DNA of 64,000 bases from Crenobacter caeni (GCF_010435965.1 NZ_JAAGAA010000009.1:1-64000); one strand, 5' to 3'. Numbered from the stretch's first letter, positions 52,587 through 62,032 are shown. Program-made: numbers and translations. Notes: a model not told the origin generated them from the sequence alone.

Positions 52587-54230
52587 ATGGAAAGCGGCAA
52601 CCGCCGGGCCGTGCTGTCGATGCGCGGCAAGCTGTACGCCTTGATCGCGCTGGCGATTGCCGGCCTGATCGCACTCAGCGCGATCGCGCTATCCGAACAA
52701 AGAAAGAGCCTGCTCGCGGATAGGGTCGACCTGATCCGCACCCAGGTCGAGTCGACGGTCAGCATGGTCGGCTACTACGAGGCGCTCGCCAGCGAGGGCA
52801 AGCTGCCGCTGGCCGACGCGCAGCGCCTCGCGCTCGCCGCGATCAGCGCGCAGCGTTTCAACGGCTCCGAATACTTCTTCGTGCTTGACCGCGACCTCGA
52901 CTGGATTGCCCACGGCGTCAACGGCGAACTGGTGGGCAAGTCCATGCGCGGCGTCCGCGACGCGGACGGCGTCGACCTCAGTGCTTTGTTCGACGGGGCG
53001 CTGGCCAAGGGCGGCGGCCTGGTCGAGTACCGCTGGGCCAAGCCCGGCAGCGAGGCGCCGGTCGACAAGATCTCCTGGCTGGGTACCAGCCGCGGCTGGG
53101 GCTGGCATGTCGGCACCGGCATCTACGTCGACGACGTCGACGCGGCGTTCTGGCGGCAGTCGGCCCAGATGCTGGGGGTGGTCGGCGTGCTGGCGGTACT
53201 GCTGCTGGTGGTCAGCACGCTGATCGTGCGCAACCTGATCCGGGGCCTGGGCGGAGAGCCCGCGTACGCGATCGAGGTGGTGCGCAAGATCGCGGCCGGC
53301 CGCCTGAACGAGCCGGTCCGGCTGGCCGCCGGCGACAAGGACAGCCTGCTCGCGTCGATCGCGCAGATGCAGGGCGCGTTGCGCGAGCTGATCGGCGAGA
53401 TCACCACCGCGGCAGGGCAGCTCTCTTCGATGTCCGGGCAGATCGAAAACTATGCTGGCGACAACGCGCAGCAGTCGCAACGGCAAAGCCAGGCGGCCTC
53501 GGCGATGGCGGCGGCGATCGAACAGCTGACCACCAGCATCCACCACATCGCCGACAGCGCGCAGCAGGCGCGCGAGCGCTCGCAGCAGGCCGGCGACGAA
53601 TCCCGCCAGAGCGGCGAGGTGATCACCCGTGCGGTCGGCGAAATGGAAATGATCAGCCAGGAAGTGTCGGCGGCGAGCACGACCATCGGCGAGCTGGTCG
53701 ACAAGACCGAGTCGATCCGTTCGATCATGGAGGTGATCCGCGACGTCGCCGACCAGACCAACCTGTTGGCGCTGAACGCGGCGATCGAGGCGGCGCGTGC
53801 CGGCGAGCAGGGGCGCGGTTTCGCGGTGGTCGCCGACGAAGTGCGGAAACTGGCCGAGCGCACCACCGCGTCGACCCAGCAGATCGCCTCGATGCTGGGC
53901 GCGATCCATGCGGCGTCCGACGCGTCGCGCTCGACCATCGAACAGGCGGTCACCCGTGCCGGCAACGGCGTCACGCTGGCCGCCGGGGGCGGCGAGGCGG
54001 TCGAGCGCATCCGCCAGAGCACGTCGGGGGTGGTCGGCGTGGTCACCGACATCTCGCACGCGCTGGGCGAGCAGAGCGAGGCGAGCAACGAGATCGCCCG
54101 CCATGTCGAGCAGATCTCGCAGGGAGCCGCCTCCGGTGCCGAAGTCGCCAGGCACACCGCCGAAGCGACCGAGGCGCTCAACCGGCTCACCCAGTCCTTG
54201 CGCTCGTCGGTCAGTCGTTTCGAGCTGTAA
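52587..54230 (+). CDS. Methyl-accepting chemotaxis protein with single-Cache (sCache_2) sensor
   Basis: This 547-aa chemoreceptor has TM1 (about 17-36), a periplasmic sCache_2 domain of about 150 residues ([20 protein letters not shown] and [21 protein letters not shown]), TM2 (about 193-212), HAMP with [19 protein letters not shown], then the signalling domain with [18 protein letters not shown]. sCache_2 sensors often bind small carboxylates such as acetate, pyruvate or propionate, which is suggestive only. ATG 52587 follows AGGGGTA. It is divergent from the Cys-rich regulator and ends at a strong terminator. Confidence 0.93.
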   Translation: MESGNRRAVLSMRGKLYALIALAIAGLIALSAIALSEQRKSLLADRVDLIRTQVESTVSMVGYYEALASEGKLPLADAQRLALAAISAQRFNGSEYFFVLDRDLDWIAHGVNGELVGKSMRGVRDADGVDLSALFDGALAKGGGLVEYRWAKPGSEAPVDKISWLGTSRGWGWHVGTGIYVDDVDAAFWRQSAQMLGVVGVLAVLLLVVSTLIVRNLIRGLGGEPAYAIEVVRKIAAGRLNEPVRLAAGDKDSLLASIAQMQGALRELIGEITTAAGQLSSMSGQIENYAGDNAQQSQRQSQAASAMAAAIEQLTTSIHHIADSAQQARERSQQAGDESRQSGEVITRAVGEMEMISQEVSAASTTIGELVDKTESIRSIMEVIRDVADQTNLLALNAAIEAARAGEQGRGFAVVADEVRKLAERTTASTQQIASMLGAIHAASDASRSTIEQAVTRAGNGVTLAAGGGEAVERIRQSTSGVVGVVTDISHALGEQSEASNEIARHVEQISQGAASGAEVARHTAEATEALNRLTQSLRSSVSRFEL

Positions 54231-54247
54231 ACCACGCTTCAGTCACC

Positions 54248-54278
54248 AACAGGGCAGGCCATCGGCCTGCCCTGTTTT
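54248..54278. terminator. Bidirectional terminator after the sCache chemoreceptor
   Basis: A 12-bp stem, AACAGGGCAGGC with GCCTGCCCTGTT, and a 5-base loop precede TTTTC on the plus strand. It also serves the convergent ATP-grasp gene, whose stop is at 54291. Confidence 0.88.
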
Positions 54279-54290
54279 CTTTGCGCTTGC

Positions 54291-55154
54291 TCAGCTTTGC
54301 AGGTGGCGGACAAAGGTGAAAAAGTAGGGACAGAGGCTGCCGCCAAAGCGCGGATTGATCTCGAACACTTTGGGTACACCGCCTTCTTCCTTGTAATTCA
54401 CGCAGCACAAGCCCTCGAAGCCGAGCGCGGAAAGCATGTTGCCGAACATCGCGAGGTGGCGCGCGGCGACCGGCGCCCAACTGGCGGGCGTCTTGCCCTT
54501 GACCGGGGTGTCGCCGACGAAATGGTAGCGGATGTTCAGTGCGTGTTCGACGCGGCCGTCGCGAAACAGCAGGTGGGTCGCGAATTCCTCTTTCCCCTGC
54601 ACCAGCGCCTGGCAGAAGTAGTCCGGGTCGGCGAAGAGCGGGGCGTAGCGGCGCAAGTCCGTTTCGTCGAGCACCACGTGGCAGTGCTGCCCCATCACGT
54701 CGTGCCGCCGCTTGACGATGAAAGGCAGGGCAAGCTCACCGGCCTCGGCGATGCGAGGCAGCGCATGGGCAAAGCCTGCGCTGTACAAATGTTGGTAGAA
54801 GTGCTGTTTGTCGTCGCACAGCATAACGCTTTCGGCGCTGGGCAGCGGCAGCGGGTTATCCGCCCACAGTCTTTGCGGCTGCTGCCTGAGCGCGAGCAGC
54901 GGTTCGATATCCAGCGGGACGACCAGGTCCGCGTCCGCGAGTGCCTGACCTTCCAGCGGCGCAAAGTGCAGCGTATGCCGGCTGCCGGCGAAACCCTTCC
55001 TGAGCGTGTCCTCCCACCCCGGCTTGGGCGAGAACAGGATGCGCCACGCGTCCGGCGTGCCGCGCCGGCGTACCTCCCAGCGGGACGAAAGCAGGAAGGC
55101 TGCCTTGCGCAGACGGGCGTCGGTGCGTTGTAGCGCGGGAATGAGGGGGCTCAT
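54291..55154 (-). CDS. ATP-grasp family protein of unknown substrate
   Basis: This 287-aa protein has an ATP-grasp domain: LPFIVKRRHDVMGQ with the nucleotide-binding Lys in the middle, and YKEEGGVPKVFEINPRFGGSLC near the end with the Mg-binding Glu and Asn (E-x-N-P-R-F-G-G). ATP-grasp enzymes activate a carboxylate as acylphosphate and join it to an amine or thiol. The N-terminal part (residues 1-100) contains an R/W-rich region and is not recognised. It stands alone between a chemoreceptor and the ars operon, with no transporter or biosynthetic partner. Function cannot be assigned. Confidence 0.75.
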   Translation of the reverse strand: MSPLIPALQRTDARLRKAAFLLSSRWEVRRRGTPDAWRILFSPKPGWEDTLRKGFAGSRHTLHFAPLEGQALADADLVVPLDIEPLLALRQQPQRLWADNPLPLPSAESVMLCDDKQHFYQHLYSAGFAHALPRIAEAGELALPFIVKRRHDVMGQHCHVVLDETDLRRYAPLFADPDYFCQALVQGKEEFATHLLFRDGRVEHALNIRYHFVGDTPVKGKTPASWAPVAARHLAMFGNMLSALGFEGLCCVNYKEEGGVPKVFEINPRFGGSLCPYFFTFVRHLQS

Positions 55155-55219
55155 CGGGGGCTCCTGTCCGGTTACGCCTTATTTTTAGCAAATACGCCAA
55201 TGTGATTTTTTAAATATTT

Positions 55220-55270
55220 AAGATTGCAAAATCTTGCTGGTAAACATTTCAATTTTAGTCGTAGAATTGA
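55220..55270 (+). promoter_or_regulatory. Candidate ArsR operator region
   Basis: The AT-rich region before arsR holds two inverted repeats: AAGATT-N4-AATCTT (55220-55235) and TCAATT-N10-AATTGA (55249-55270), the latter ending four bases before the arsR ATG. Either could be the operator for the ArsR dimer; the second would cover the ribosome binding site. Confidence 0.5.
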
Positions 55271-55273
55271 AGC

Positions 55274-55648
55274 ATGGAAAACCAGACTGCTACCCACCTG
55301 TTCGAGTCGCTCGCCTCCGGCATCCGCCTCGACGCCTTCCGCCTCCTGGTCAAACACGGCCATGCCGGCCTTGTCGCCGGCGAGATCGCCAGCGCGCTCG
55401 ATATCGCGCCCAACAAACTGTCCTTCCACCTGAAGGCGCTGACCCACGCCGGGCTGGTGTCGGTGACGCAGGAAGGGCGCTTCCAGCGCTACCGCGCCAA
55501 CCTCTCGCTGATGCTCGAGCTGATCGCCTACCTGACTGCCGAGTGCTGCAGCGGCCAGCCGGAACAATGCCTCGATGCGCGCGCGGCCTCGTGCTGCCCG
55601 AGCGCCGTGTTGCCCCCTGTTTCCCCTGCTACGGAACCCAAACCATGA
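55274..55648 (+). CDS. arsR: ArsR, arsenic-responsive repressor
   Basis: This 124-aa ArsR/SmtB winged-helix repressor has FESLASGIRLDAFRLLV and the recognition region IAPNKLSFHLKALTHAGLV. It lacks the CVCDL metal site in the alpha-3 helix. Cys91-Cys92 with Cys99, and a further Cys107-Cys108 pair, lie at the C-terminus, similar to the C-terminal As(III) site of Acidithiobacillus ferrooxidans ArsR. It should repress the operon until As(III) binds. Its stop overlaps the arsC start (ATGA). Confidence 0.93.
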   Translation: MENQTATHLFESLASGIRLDAFRLLVKHGHAGLVAGEIASALDIAPNKLSFHLKALTHAGLVSVTQEGRFQRYRANLSLMLELIAYLTAECCSGQPEQCLDARAASCCPSAVLPPVSPATEPKP

Positions 55649-56118
55649 ACGTGCTGTTTTTGTGTACCGGCAACTCGTGCCGCTCCATCCTCGGCGAAGT
55701 CACCTTCAACCATCTGGCACCGCAAGGCTGGCGGGCGATGAGTGCCGGCAGCCAGCCGGCAGGTTACGTCCACCCGCGCTCGATCGCGTTGCTTGCACGC
55801 GAAGGCATGGATGTCGACGGGCTCGCAAGCAAAAGCTGGGACGCGCTGCCGGCGGTGCCGGACATCGTGATCACGGTGTGCGCGTCGGCCGCCGGCGAAA
55901 CCTGCCCGGCCTACCTGGGCCCGGTGCTGCGTACGCACTGGGGCGTGGACGACCCGGCGCACGCGACCGGTACCGACGAACAAATCGACGCGGCCTTCAT
56001 GGCGGCTTACCGCACCTTGCGCGCACGGATCGAGGCGATGCTCGCGCTGCCGCTGGAAACGCTGGACCGTGCCGCACTCAAGGCCGAGCTCGACCGCATC
56101 GGCCGCGACGTCGTCTGA
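55645..56118 (+). CDS. arsC: ArsC, thioredoxin-type arsenate reductase (low-molecular-weight phosphatase fold)
   Basis: This 157-aa protein has the low-molecular-weight tyrosine phosphatase P-loop C-x5-R at residues 7-13 (LCTGNSCRS). The downstream segment DIVITVCASAAGETCPAY provides the resolving Cys residues of the thioredoxin-coupled arsenate reductases. It converts As(V) to As(III) for export by Acr3. The true ATG at 55645 overlaps the arsR stop; the reading frame is open upstream only as a shadow of arsR. Confidence 0.93.
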   Translation: MNVLFLCTGNSCRSILGEVTFNHLAPQGWRAMSAGSQPAGYVHPRSIALLAREGMDVDGLASKSWDALPAVPDIVITVCASAAGETCPAYLGPVLRTHWGVDDPAHATGTDEQIDAAFMAAYRTLRARIEAMLALPLETLDRAALKAELDRIGRDVV

Positions 56119-56155
56119 TTTTGACCGACATTTCAACATTATTAGGATTATTGAC

Positions 56156-56524
56156 ATGACAAAGATTGAGATTTTCGACCCCGCGCTGTGCTGTGCCAGC
56201 GGTGTGTGTGGCAGCGAAGTCGACCAGGCGCTGGTGACCTTTGCCGCCGACTTCGACTGGGCGAAAACACAGGGCGCGGACATCCGCCGCTACAACCTGG
56301 CGCAGGAGCCGCTCGCGTTCGCCGAAAACGCGGTGGTGAAGGGCTTTCTCGAGCGCTCCGGCGCCGAGGGCTTGCCGCTAACGCTGGTTGGCGGCGAGAT
56401 CGCGCTGACCGGCCGCTACCCGCGCCGCGCCGAGCTGGCGCGCTTTGCCGGCATCTCGACCTTCGCCGCCGCTAGCGCGCCGGTCCAGTCATCCTGCTGT
56501 GGTGGCGACACCGGCTGCTGCTAA
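56156..56524 (+). CDS. arsD: ArsD, arsenic metallochaperone
   Basis: This 122-aa ArsD has the As(III)-binding Cys12, Cys13 and Cys18 (ALCCASGVCG), and C-terminal vicinal pairs at 114-115 and 121-122 (SSCCGGDTGCC), nearly the same positions as the E. coli R773 protein. It transfers As(III) to ArsA. ATG 56156 lies 37 bases after arsC. The next gene, arsA, starts 10 bases after its stop. Confidence 0.94.
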   Translation: MTKIEIFDPALCCASGVCGSEVDQALVTFAADFDWAKTQGADIRRYNLAQEPLAFAENAVVKGFLERSGAEGLPLTLVGGEIALTGRYPRRAELARFAGISTFAAASAPVQSSCCGGDTGCC

Positions 56525-56534
56525 GGGGCCTGCC

Positions 56535-58295
56535 ATGCATTTTCTCGATAATCCGCCGCCGTTCCTGTTCTTCACCGGCAAGGGTGGCGTCGGCAAGACC
56601 TCGATCGCGTGTGCTAGCGCGCTGCGTCTGGCGCGCGCCGGCAAACGGGTGCTGCTGGTGAGCACCGACCCGGCGTCCAATGTGGGGCAGGTGTTCGGCC
56701 AGACCATCGGCCACGCCATCTGCCCGATCGCGGCGGTGGACAGGCTGTTTGCGCTGGAGATCGACCCGCAGGCGGCCGCGCAAGTCTACCGCGACCGCAT
56801 CGTCGGCCCGGTGAAAAACGTGCTGCCCGCAGCGGTGGTCAGGGGCATCGAGGAACAACTGTCCGGCGCCTGCACTACCGAGATCGCCGCCTTCGACGAA
56901 TTCACCGCGCTGCTGACCAACCCCGCGCTGATTGCGGACTACGACCACATCGTGTTCGACACCGCGCCGACCGGCCACACCATCCGCCTGCTGCAACTAC
57001 CGGGCGCCTGGTCGGGCTTTCTCGACGCCAACCCGGACGGCGCCTCGTGCCTGGGGCCGCTGTCCGGCCTTGAAAAGCAGCGTACGCAATACCACGCGGC
57101 GGTCGACGCGCTGGCCGACCCGGCCAGGACCCGGCTGGTGTTGGTCGCGCGTGCACAAGCATCGACGCTGCGAGAAGTGGCGCGCACCCACCAAGAGCTG
57201 GCCGCCATCGGCCTTGGCCAGCAGCATCTGGTCATCAACGGCGTGTTCCCGGCGGAAGAAGCCGGCGACGACGCGCTGGCGCAGGCGATTGTCCGTCGTG
57301 AGGCGGCGGCGCTTGCCCAACTGCCCGCCGCTTTGGCAGCGTTGCCGCAGGACCGCCTGCCGCTCAAGCCGTTCAATCTGGTTGGCCTGGCTGCCTTGGA
57401 GGCTTTGCTGTCCGACGCAGTGCAGCCAGGTGCGGTGCCGGCAACGGTGGCTCCGCTACCGGCCGGCACGTCCACGCTCGCGCAACTGGTCGACGGCATT
57501 GCCGCTGCCGGCCATGGTCTGGTGATGGTGATGGGCAAAGGCGGCGTGGGCAAGACCACCATCGCGGCGGCGGTGGCGGTCGAACTGGCGCGGCGCGGCC
57601 TGCCGGTGCACCTGACCACCTCCGACCCGGCGGCGCATCTGGGCGAGACGCTGGGCGAGGCGGTGCCTGCGCTCACGGTCAGCCGCATCGACCCGCTGGC
57701 CGAGACCGCGCGCTACCGCGATGAGGTGCTGGCGAGCAAGGGCAGGGATCTGGACGCGGCGGGTCGCGCGCTGCTGGAAGAAGACCTGCGCTCGCCGTGC
57801 ACCGAGGAGATCGCGGTGTTCCAGGCGTTCTCGCGGGTAATCCGCGAGGCCGGGCGCAAGTTCGTGGTGATGGACACCGCGCCGACCGGCCACACCCTGC
57901 TGCTGCTGGACGCCACCGGCGCCTACCACCGCGACATGGTGCGCCAGATGGGCGACAAGGGCCTGCACTTCGTCACGCCGATGATGCAGTTGCAGGACCC
58001 GGCGCGCACCAAGGTGCTGATCGCGACGCTGGCCGAGACCACGCCGGTGCTGGAAGCCGCCGCCTTGCAGGCCGACCTCATGCGCGCCGGTATCACGCCG
58101 TGGGCGTGGGTGGTCAACCAGAGCGTCGCCGCCGCCGGCGCGCGCTCGCCCTTGCTGGCGAGGCGTGCGCAAAACGAGGCGCGTGAAATCGACGCGGTGC
58201 TGACCCGGCACGCCACACATGTGGCACTGCTGCCCCTTCTGGCTCAAGAACCGGTCGGCGCCGATGCGCTGGCCGCACTCGCCCGGGCAAACTGA
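56535..58295 (+). CDS. arsA: ArsA, arsenite-stimulated ATPase
   Basis: This 586-aa protein comprises two homologous ATPase halves. The first P-loop is FTGKGGVGKTS (13-23), the second MGKGGVGKTT near residue 335, each with a DTAPTGHT signature. Metalloid-site Cys are at 113 (SGACTTEI), 173 (GASCLG) and near 420 (SPCTEEI), equivalent to Cys113, 172 and 422 in R773 ArsA. It energises arsenite efflux with the membrane partner. Here the partner is an Acr3-type carrier rather than ArsB. Confidence 0.95.
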   Translation: MHFLDNPPPFLFFTGKGGVGKTSIACASALRLARAGKRVLLVSTDPASNVGQVFGQTIGHAICPIAAVDRLFALEIDPQAAAQVYRDRIVGPVKNVLPAAVVRGIEEQLSGACTTEIAAFDEFTALLTNPALIADYDHIVFDTAPTGHTIRLLQLPGAWSGFLDANPDGASCLGPLSGLEKQRTQYHAAVDALADPARTRLVLVARAQASTLREVARTHQELAAIGLGQQHLVINGVFPAEEAGDDALAQAIVRREAAALAQLPAALAALPQDRLPLKPFNLVGLAALEALLSDAVQPGAVPATVAPLPAGTSTLAQLVDGIAAAGHGLVMVMGKGGVGKTTIAAAVAVELARRGLPVHLTTSDPAAHLGETLGEAVPALTVSRIDPLAETARYRDEVLASKGRDLDAAGRALLEEDLRSPCTEEIAVFQAFSRVIREAGRKFVVMDTAPTGHTLLLLDATGAYHRDMVRQMGDKGLHFVTPMMQLQDPARTKVLIATLAETTPVLEAAALQADLMRAGITPWAWVVNQSVAAAGARSPLLARRAQNEAREIDAVLTRHATHVALLPLLAQEPVGADALAALARAN

Positions 58296-58382
58296 GTGGC
58301 ATGGGCTCCGTGCCATGCGCGGAGCACCTATTGATGAATGCGCGGCGGTACCTTGTCGCCGTGCGTTGCAGAAAGATTAAGC

Positions 58383-59390
58383 ATGTTTTCGTTTTCCACG
58401 GCGTCGCTGCAGTCTGCGGCGTCAATGTTCGTGTTTTTGGCACTGGAGCTGTCGCTGCTGTTCGTGCTGATCAGCTTTGCCGTCGCTCTTATCCAGCACC
58501 AGCTGCCAGCCGGCAAGGTGCAGTCGCTGCTCAGCAGCAAGAAGGGGAGCGGCTATCTGACCGCTGCCGCCATCGGTTCGGTTACGCCGTTTTGCAGCTG
58601 CTCGACCATCCCGATGCTGAACGGCCTGCTGCGCGCCGGCGCAGGCTTCGGGCCGACCATGACCTTCTTGTTCGTGTCGCCGTTGCTCAACCCTATCGTG
58701 GTCGGGTTGCTGTGGATGACCTTCGGCTGGAAGGTGACGCTGGTCTATATGGCGGCGACGCTGCTGGTCTCGCTGTTGGCCGGCGTGCTGCTTGAGCGCC
58801 TGAACTTCGGGCGCTACGTGAAGCAGACCGCACCCAAGGCGAGTGCGTGCTGTTCCACAAAACCGTCGGTAGAACCCGAGACCGCCTGCTGCTCGCCCAA
58901 GCCGGTAGCATCCAAAGCTTCCTGCTGCTCGCCCAAGCCGGCCCAAGCAGCCCGGCCGTCCAAGAAGAAGATGCCTTGGCGGCAACTGTGGCGCGAAGCG
59001 CTGGGTCAATTCCGCGCGGTGTTCCCCTACCTGATGTTGGGGGTCGCCATCGGAGCGTTCACCTACGGCTTCATTCCCTCCGAGTGGATCGCCGCACACA
59101 CCGGCAACGACAAGCCGCTGGCCGTCCCGCTGGCGGCGGTGGCCGGCATTCCGCTCTATCTGCGTGCCGAGACGCTGATCCCGATGGCGTCGATGTTTGC
59201 GCTCAAGGGCATGGGGCTGGGGGCGCTGATGGCGCTGATCATCGGTGGTGCCGGCGCCAGCCTGACCGAACTGATCCTGCTCAAGGCGCTGTTCCGCAAA
59301 CAGATCCTCGTCGCCTTCGTGGTGGTGATCATCGGTACCGCCGTGTCGGCGGGCTATTTGTTTACCGCGCTAGGCCCTTGGCTGGCCTGA
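58383..59390 (+). CDS. ArsP-like permease with triple CC-repeat linker
   Basis: This 335-aa membrane protein belongs to the PF03773 permease family that includes ArsP. It has the signature GSVTPFCSCSTIP (Cys71, Cys73) in the first half and further helices after a central cytoplasmic linker. The linker (about 145-195) carries three CC motifs at 156-157, 169-170 and 181-182, each followed by S and then KP (CCSTKP, CCSPKP, CCSPKP). ArsP proteins export trivalent organoarsenicals; this linker is an unusual feature that could bind metalloid. ATG 58383 gives a membrane N-terminus; the open frame before it has no ribosome site. Confidence 0.85.
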   Translation: MFSFSTASLQSAASMFVFLALELSLLFVLISFAVALIQHQLPAGKVQSLLSSKKGSGYLTAAAIGSVTPFCSCSTIPMLNGLLRAGAGFGPTMTFLFVSPLLNPIVVGLLWMTFGWKVTLVYMAATLLVSLLAGVLLERLNFGRYVKQTAPKASACCSTKPSVEPETACCSPKPVASKASCCSPKPAQAARPSKKKMPWRQLWREALGQFRAVFPYLMLGVAIGAFTYGFIPSEWIAAHTGNDKPLAVPLAAVAGIPLYLRAETLIPMASMFALKGMGLGALMALIIGGAGASLTELILLKALFRKQILVAFVVVIIGTAVSAGYLFTALGPWLA

Positions 59391-59425
59391 TTTATTCACT
59401 CGATACCTGACCTGGACGCACAACC

Positions 59426-60484
59426 ATGAGTACAACAAGCCAACGCCTGTCCTTTCTCGACCGCTACCTGACGCTGTGGATCTTCGCCGCGATGGCGCTG
59501 GGCATCGTGCTGGGCATCCTCATCCCCGGCTTTGCCGAGACGCTTAACAGCCTGTCGCTCGGCTCGACCAATATCCCGATCGCCATCGGCCTGATCGTGA
59601 TGATGTACCCGCCGCTGGCTCGTGTGCATTACGAAGATTTGCCGCGGGTGTTCGCCGACAAGCGCATGCTGGCGCTGTCGCTCATGCAGAACTGGGTCAT
59701 CGGCCCGGCGCTGATGTTCGCGCTGGCGGTGATCTTCCTGCGAGACCAGCCCGAGTACATGACCGGAGTGATCCTGATTGGACTCGCGCGCTGCATCGCG
59801 ATGGTGATCGTGTGGAACCAGCTCGCGCGCGGCGACAACCAGTACGTCGCAGGCCTAGTCGCGTTCAACTCGATCTTCCAGATCCTGTTCTTCAGCGTGT
59901 TCGCCTGGTTTTACCTCTCGGTACTGCCACCGCTGTTCGGCTTGCAGGGACAGGTGATCGCCGTCGGCTTCACCACCATCGCCGAGGCGGTGCTGGTGTA
60001 TCTGGGTATCCCGTTCGCTGCCGGCTACCTGACCCGCAAGCTACTCATCGCGCGCCGCGGCAACGACTGGTACGAGACGCGCTTTTTGCCGAAGATCAGC
60101 CCGCTGACGCTGGTGGCGCTGTTGCTCACCATCGTCGCCATGTTCAGTCTGAAGGGTGCCGACGTGGTTCGCCTGCCGCTGGATGCGCTGCGCATCGCGC
60201 TGCCGCTGATGATTTATTTTGTGGTGATGTTCTTTGTCAGCTTCCTGATGGGGCGGCTGATTGGCGAGGACTACGCCAAGACCACGGCCATGAGCTTCAC
60301 CGCCGCCAGCAACAACTTCGAACTGGCGATCGCGGTGGCCATCGCCGCCTTCGGCCTAGCCAGCCCGGTCGCCTTTGCCGCGGTGATCGGCCCACTGGTC
60401 GAGGTACCGGTGCTGATCCTGCTGGTGAACGCGGCCTTGTGGATGGGCCGTCGCTGGTTTGTCGGGCGCGGCGCGCCGTCGTGA
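59426..60484 (+). CDS. acr3: Acr3-family arsenite efflux carrier
   Basis: This 352-aa protein of about ten helices is Acr3. Key features are [12 protein letters not shown], the essential Cys123 in [24 protein letters not shown], and the Glu in [10 protein letters not shown]. It exports As(III) driven by the membrane potential, possibly with ArsA. It is the last ars gene, starting 35 bases after the permease. No clear terminator was found after it. Confidence 0.95.
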   Translation: MSTTSQRLSFLDRYLTLWIFAAMALGIVLGILIPGFAETLNSLSLGSTNIPIAIGLIVMMYPPLARVHYEDLPRVFADKRMLALSLMQNWVIGPALMFALAVIFLRDQPEYMTGVILIGLARCIAMVIVWNQLARGDNQYVAGLVAFNSIFQILFFSVFAWFYLSVLPPLFGLQGQVIAVGFTTIAEAVLVYLGIPFAAGYLTRKLLIARRGNDWYETRFLPKISPLTLVALLLTIVAMFSLKGADVVRLPLDALRIALPLMIYFVVMFFVSFLMGRLIGEDYAKTTAMSFTAASNNFELAIAVAIAAFGLASPVAFAAVIGPLVEVPVLILLVNAALWMGRRWFVGRGAPS

Positions 60485-60665
60485 GCGCATTCAGGCGATG
60501 CAGGCGGGTGACCCCCGAAAGGGCTGGCGTGGCTGCCGGCAGGCAGGCTTCATGGCGCCTGATTTAAATTCATAATTCGAATTACAAAATCGTTTTATAT
60601 TATTTTTCAATATATGCGATTCGTTCAGAATGGAGCTTCCAAAAGACATAAACAGGGAGTGATCC

Positions 60666-61667
60666 ATGAAGCCGTTTACCCAGAAACTTCTCGCGTCCTT
60701 GCTGGCGCTGTCGCTGGTGGGCACTGCTGCCGCCGAGGCCACCTTGCTCAACGTGTCGTACGACCCGACCCGCGAGCTGTACAAGGACATCAACCAGGGC
60801 TTTGCCGCGCAGTGGCAGAAGAAGACCGGCGAGACGCTGACCATCAAGCAGTCGCACGGCGGCTCGGGTAAGCAGGCCCGTTCGGTGATCGACGGGCTGG
60901 AAGCCGACGTGGTGACGCTGGCCCTGGCCTCCGACATCGACGCGATCGCCAGTCAGGCCAAACTGCTGCCGGCCAACTGGCAAAAGCGGCTGCCGCAGAA
61001 CAGCACGCCGTTCACCTCGACCATCGTGTTTCTCGTCCGCAAGGACAACCCGAAGCAGATCAAGACCTGGAGCGACCTGGTGAAGCCCGGCGTGCAAGTG
61101 ATCACCCCGAACCCGAAAACGTCCGGCGGTGCACGCTGGAACTACCTCGCCGCCTACGCGTGGGCACTCAAGCAGCCAGGCGCCACCGAGGCATCTGCGC
61201 AGGCTTACCTGAAAAAGCTCTACGCCAACGTGCCGGTGCTGGACACCGGCGCGCGCGGTTCGACCATGACCTTCGTGCAGCGCGGAATCGGCGACGTGCT
61301 GCTGGCTTGGGAGAACGAGGCGCTGCTGGCCAAGCAGGAACTCGGGCCGGACAAGGTCGACATCATCGTGCCGCCCTTGTCGATCAAGGCCGAGCCGCCG
61401 GTTGCGGTAGTTGACCAGGTCGTCGACAAGCGCGGTACCCGCAAGCAGGCCGAAGCCTACCTGAAGTACCTGTACACACCGGACGCGCAGCGTGCCGCCG
61501 CCAAGCACTATTACCGGCCGACCGATCCGGCCGTGGCACGCGAAAGCGCCGCCGCCTTCCCCAAGGTCAAGCTGGTGACCGTCGACCAGTTGGGCGGCTG
61601 GACGGCATTGCAAGCCAGGCACTTCAACGATGGCGGCGTGTTCGACCGCATCACGACCCGCAAATAA
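60666..61667 (+). CDS. sbp: Sulfate/thiosulfate-binding periplasmic protein
   Basis: This 333-aa ABC-transporter substrate-binding protein has a signal peptide (residues 1-23, ending AAA) and family motifs [41 protein letters not shown] and [20 protein letters not shown]. These match Sbp/CysP. It captures sulfate in the periplasm for a CysTWA importer, but no cysTWA genes lie downstream, so this is an orphan copy. It follows the ars operon with a 180-base AT-rich gap, and ATG 60666 follows AGGGAGTGATCC. Confidence 0.92.
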   Translation: MKPFTQKLLASLLALSLVGTAAAEATLLNVSYDPTRELYKDINQGFAAQWQKKTGETLTIKQSHGGSGKQARSVIDGLEADVVTLALASDIDAIASQAKLLPANWQKRLPQNSTPFTSTIVFLVRKDNPKQIKTWSDLVKPGVQVITPNPKTSGGARWNYLAAYAWALKQPGATEASAQAYLKKLYANVPVLDTGARGSTMTFVQRGIGDVLLAWENEALLAKQELGPDKVDIIVPPLSIKAEPPVAVVDQVVDKRGTRKQAEAYLKYLYTPDAQRAAAKHYYRPTDPAVARESAAAFPKVKLVTVDQLGGWTALQARHFNDGGVFDRITTRK

Positions 61668-62032
61668 GGGCGTCCCGCGCTGCGACGATGGATTCGGCAA
61701 TGCGGAGGCCGGCTGGACGAAGGCTGGCAGCTACGGTTTTGACATGATCCCGCTGCGGCGAGATTTTTCTTGTCTGGGGGCCGGGCAGACTTGAGCACCG
61801 CACCTTGACGCGCGCGGAGGCCCTGAAGTGGGGGGGGGCGAGCCGGCGGCGCTGCAGGGTTCACGCCGTGCGGGCGGCAGCGCAGTGGAGCGCGGTTGAA
61901 AGACGTCAAAATCGGCCAAGCTCGCTGCCGTGCTTTTTTATATTTTCTTTATACCCCCTGTTAAACAATTAGCATTTTTTTAGCGCGCGCTCTCATACAG
62001 TTCAACTGCCAATTTCGTATGAGAGGAACATC
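61668..62032. other. Gene-free region between sbp and kdp, with KdpE-like operator
   Basis: This 365-base stretch has no convincing gene. Its first 250 bases are G+C-rich and include a run of nine G (61830-61838). The last 110 bases turn AT-rich and contain the KdpE-like box and the kdp promoter. Reading frames here are short and lack family resemblance. Confidence 0.6.
61937..61953 (+). promoter_or_regulatory. KdpE-type operator
   Basis: TTTATA-TTTTC-TTTATA is a direct repeat closely resembling the E. coli KdpE site (TTTATA-N5-TTTACA), and it is followed by CCCC as in E. coli. It lies about 55-70 bases upstream of a plausible -10 (TACAGT, 61996-62001). Confidence 0.65.

Noticed and set aside
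61830..61838. Run of nine G residues as a possible phase-variation tract
   Set aside because: No gene or promoter element is positioned so that slippage would switch expression.
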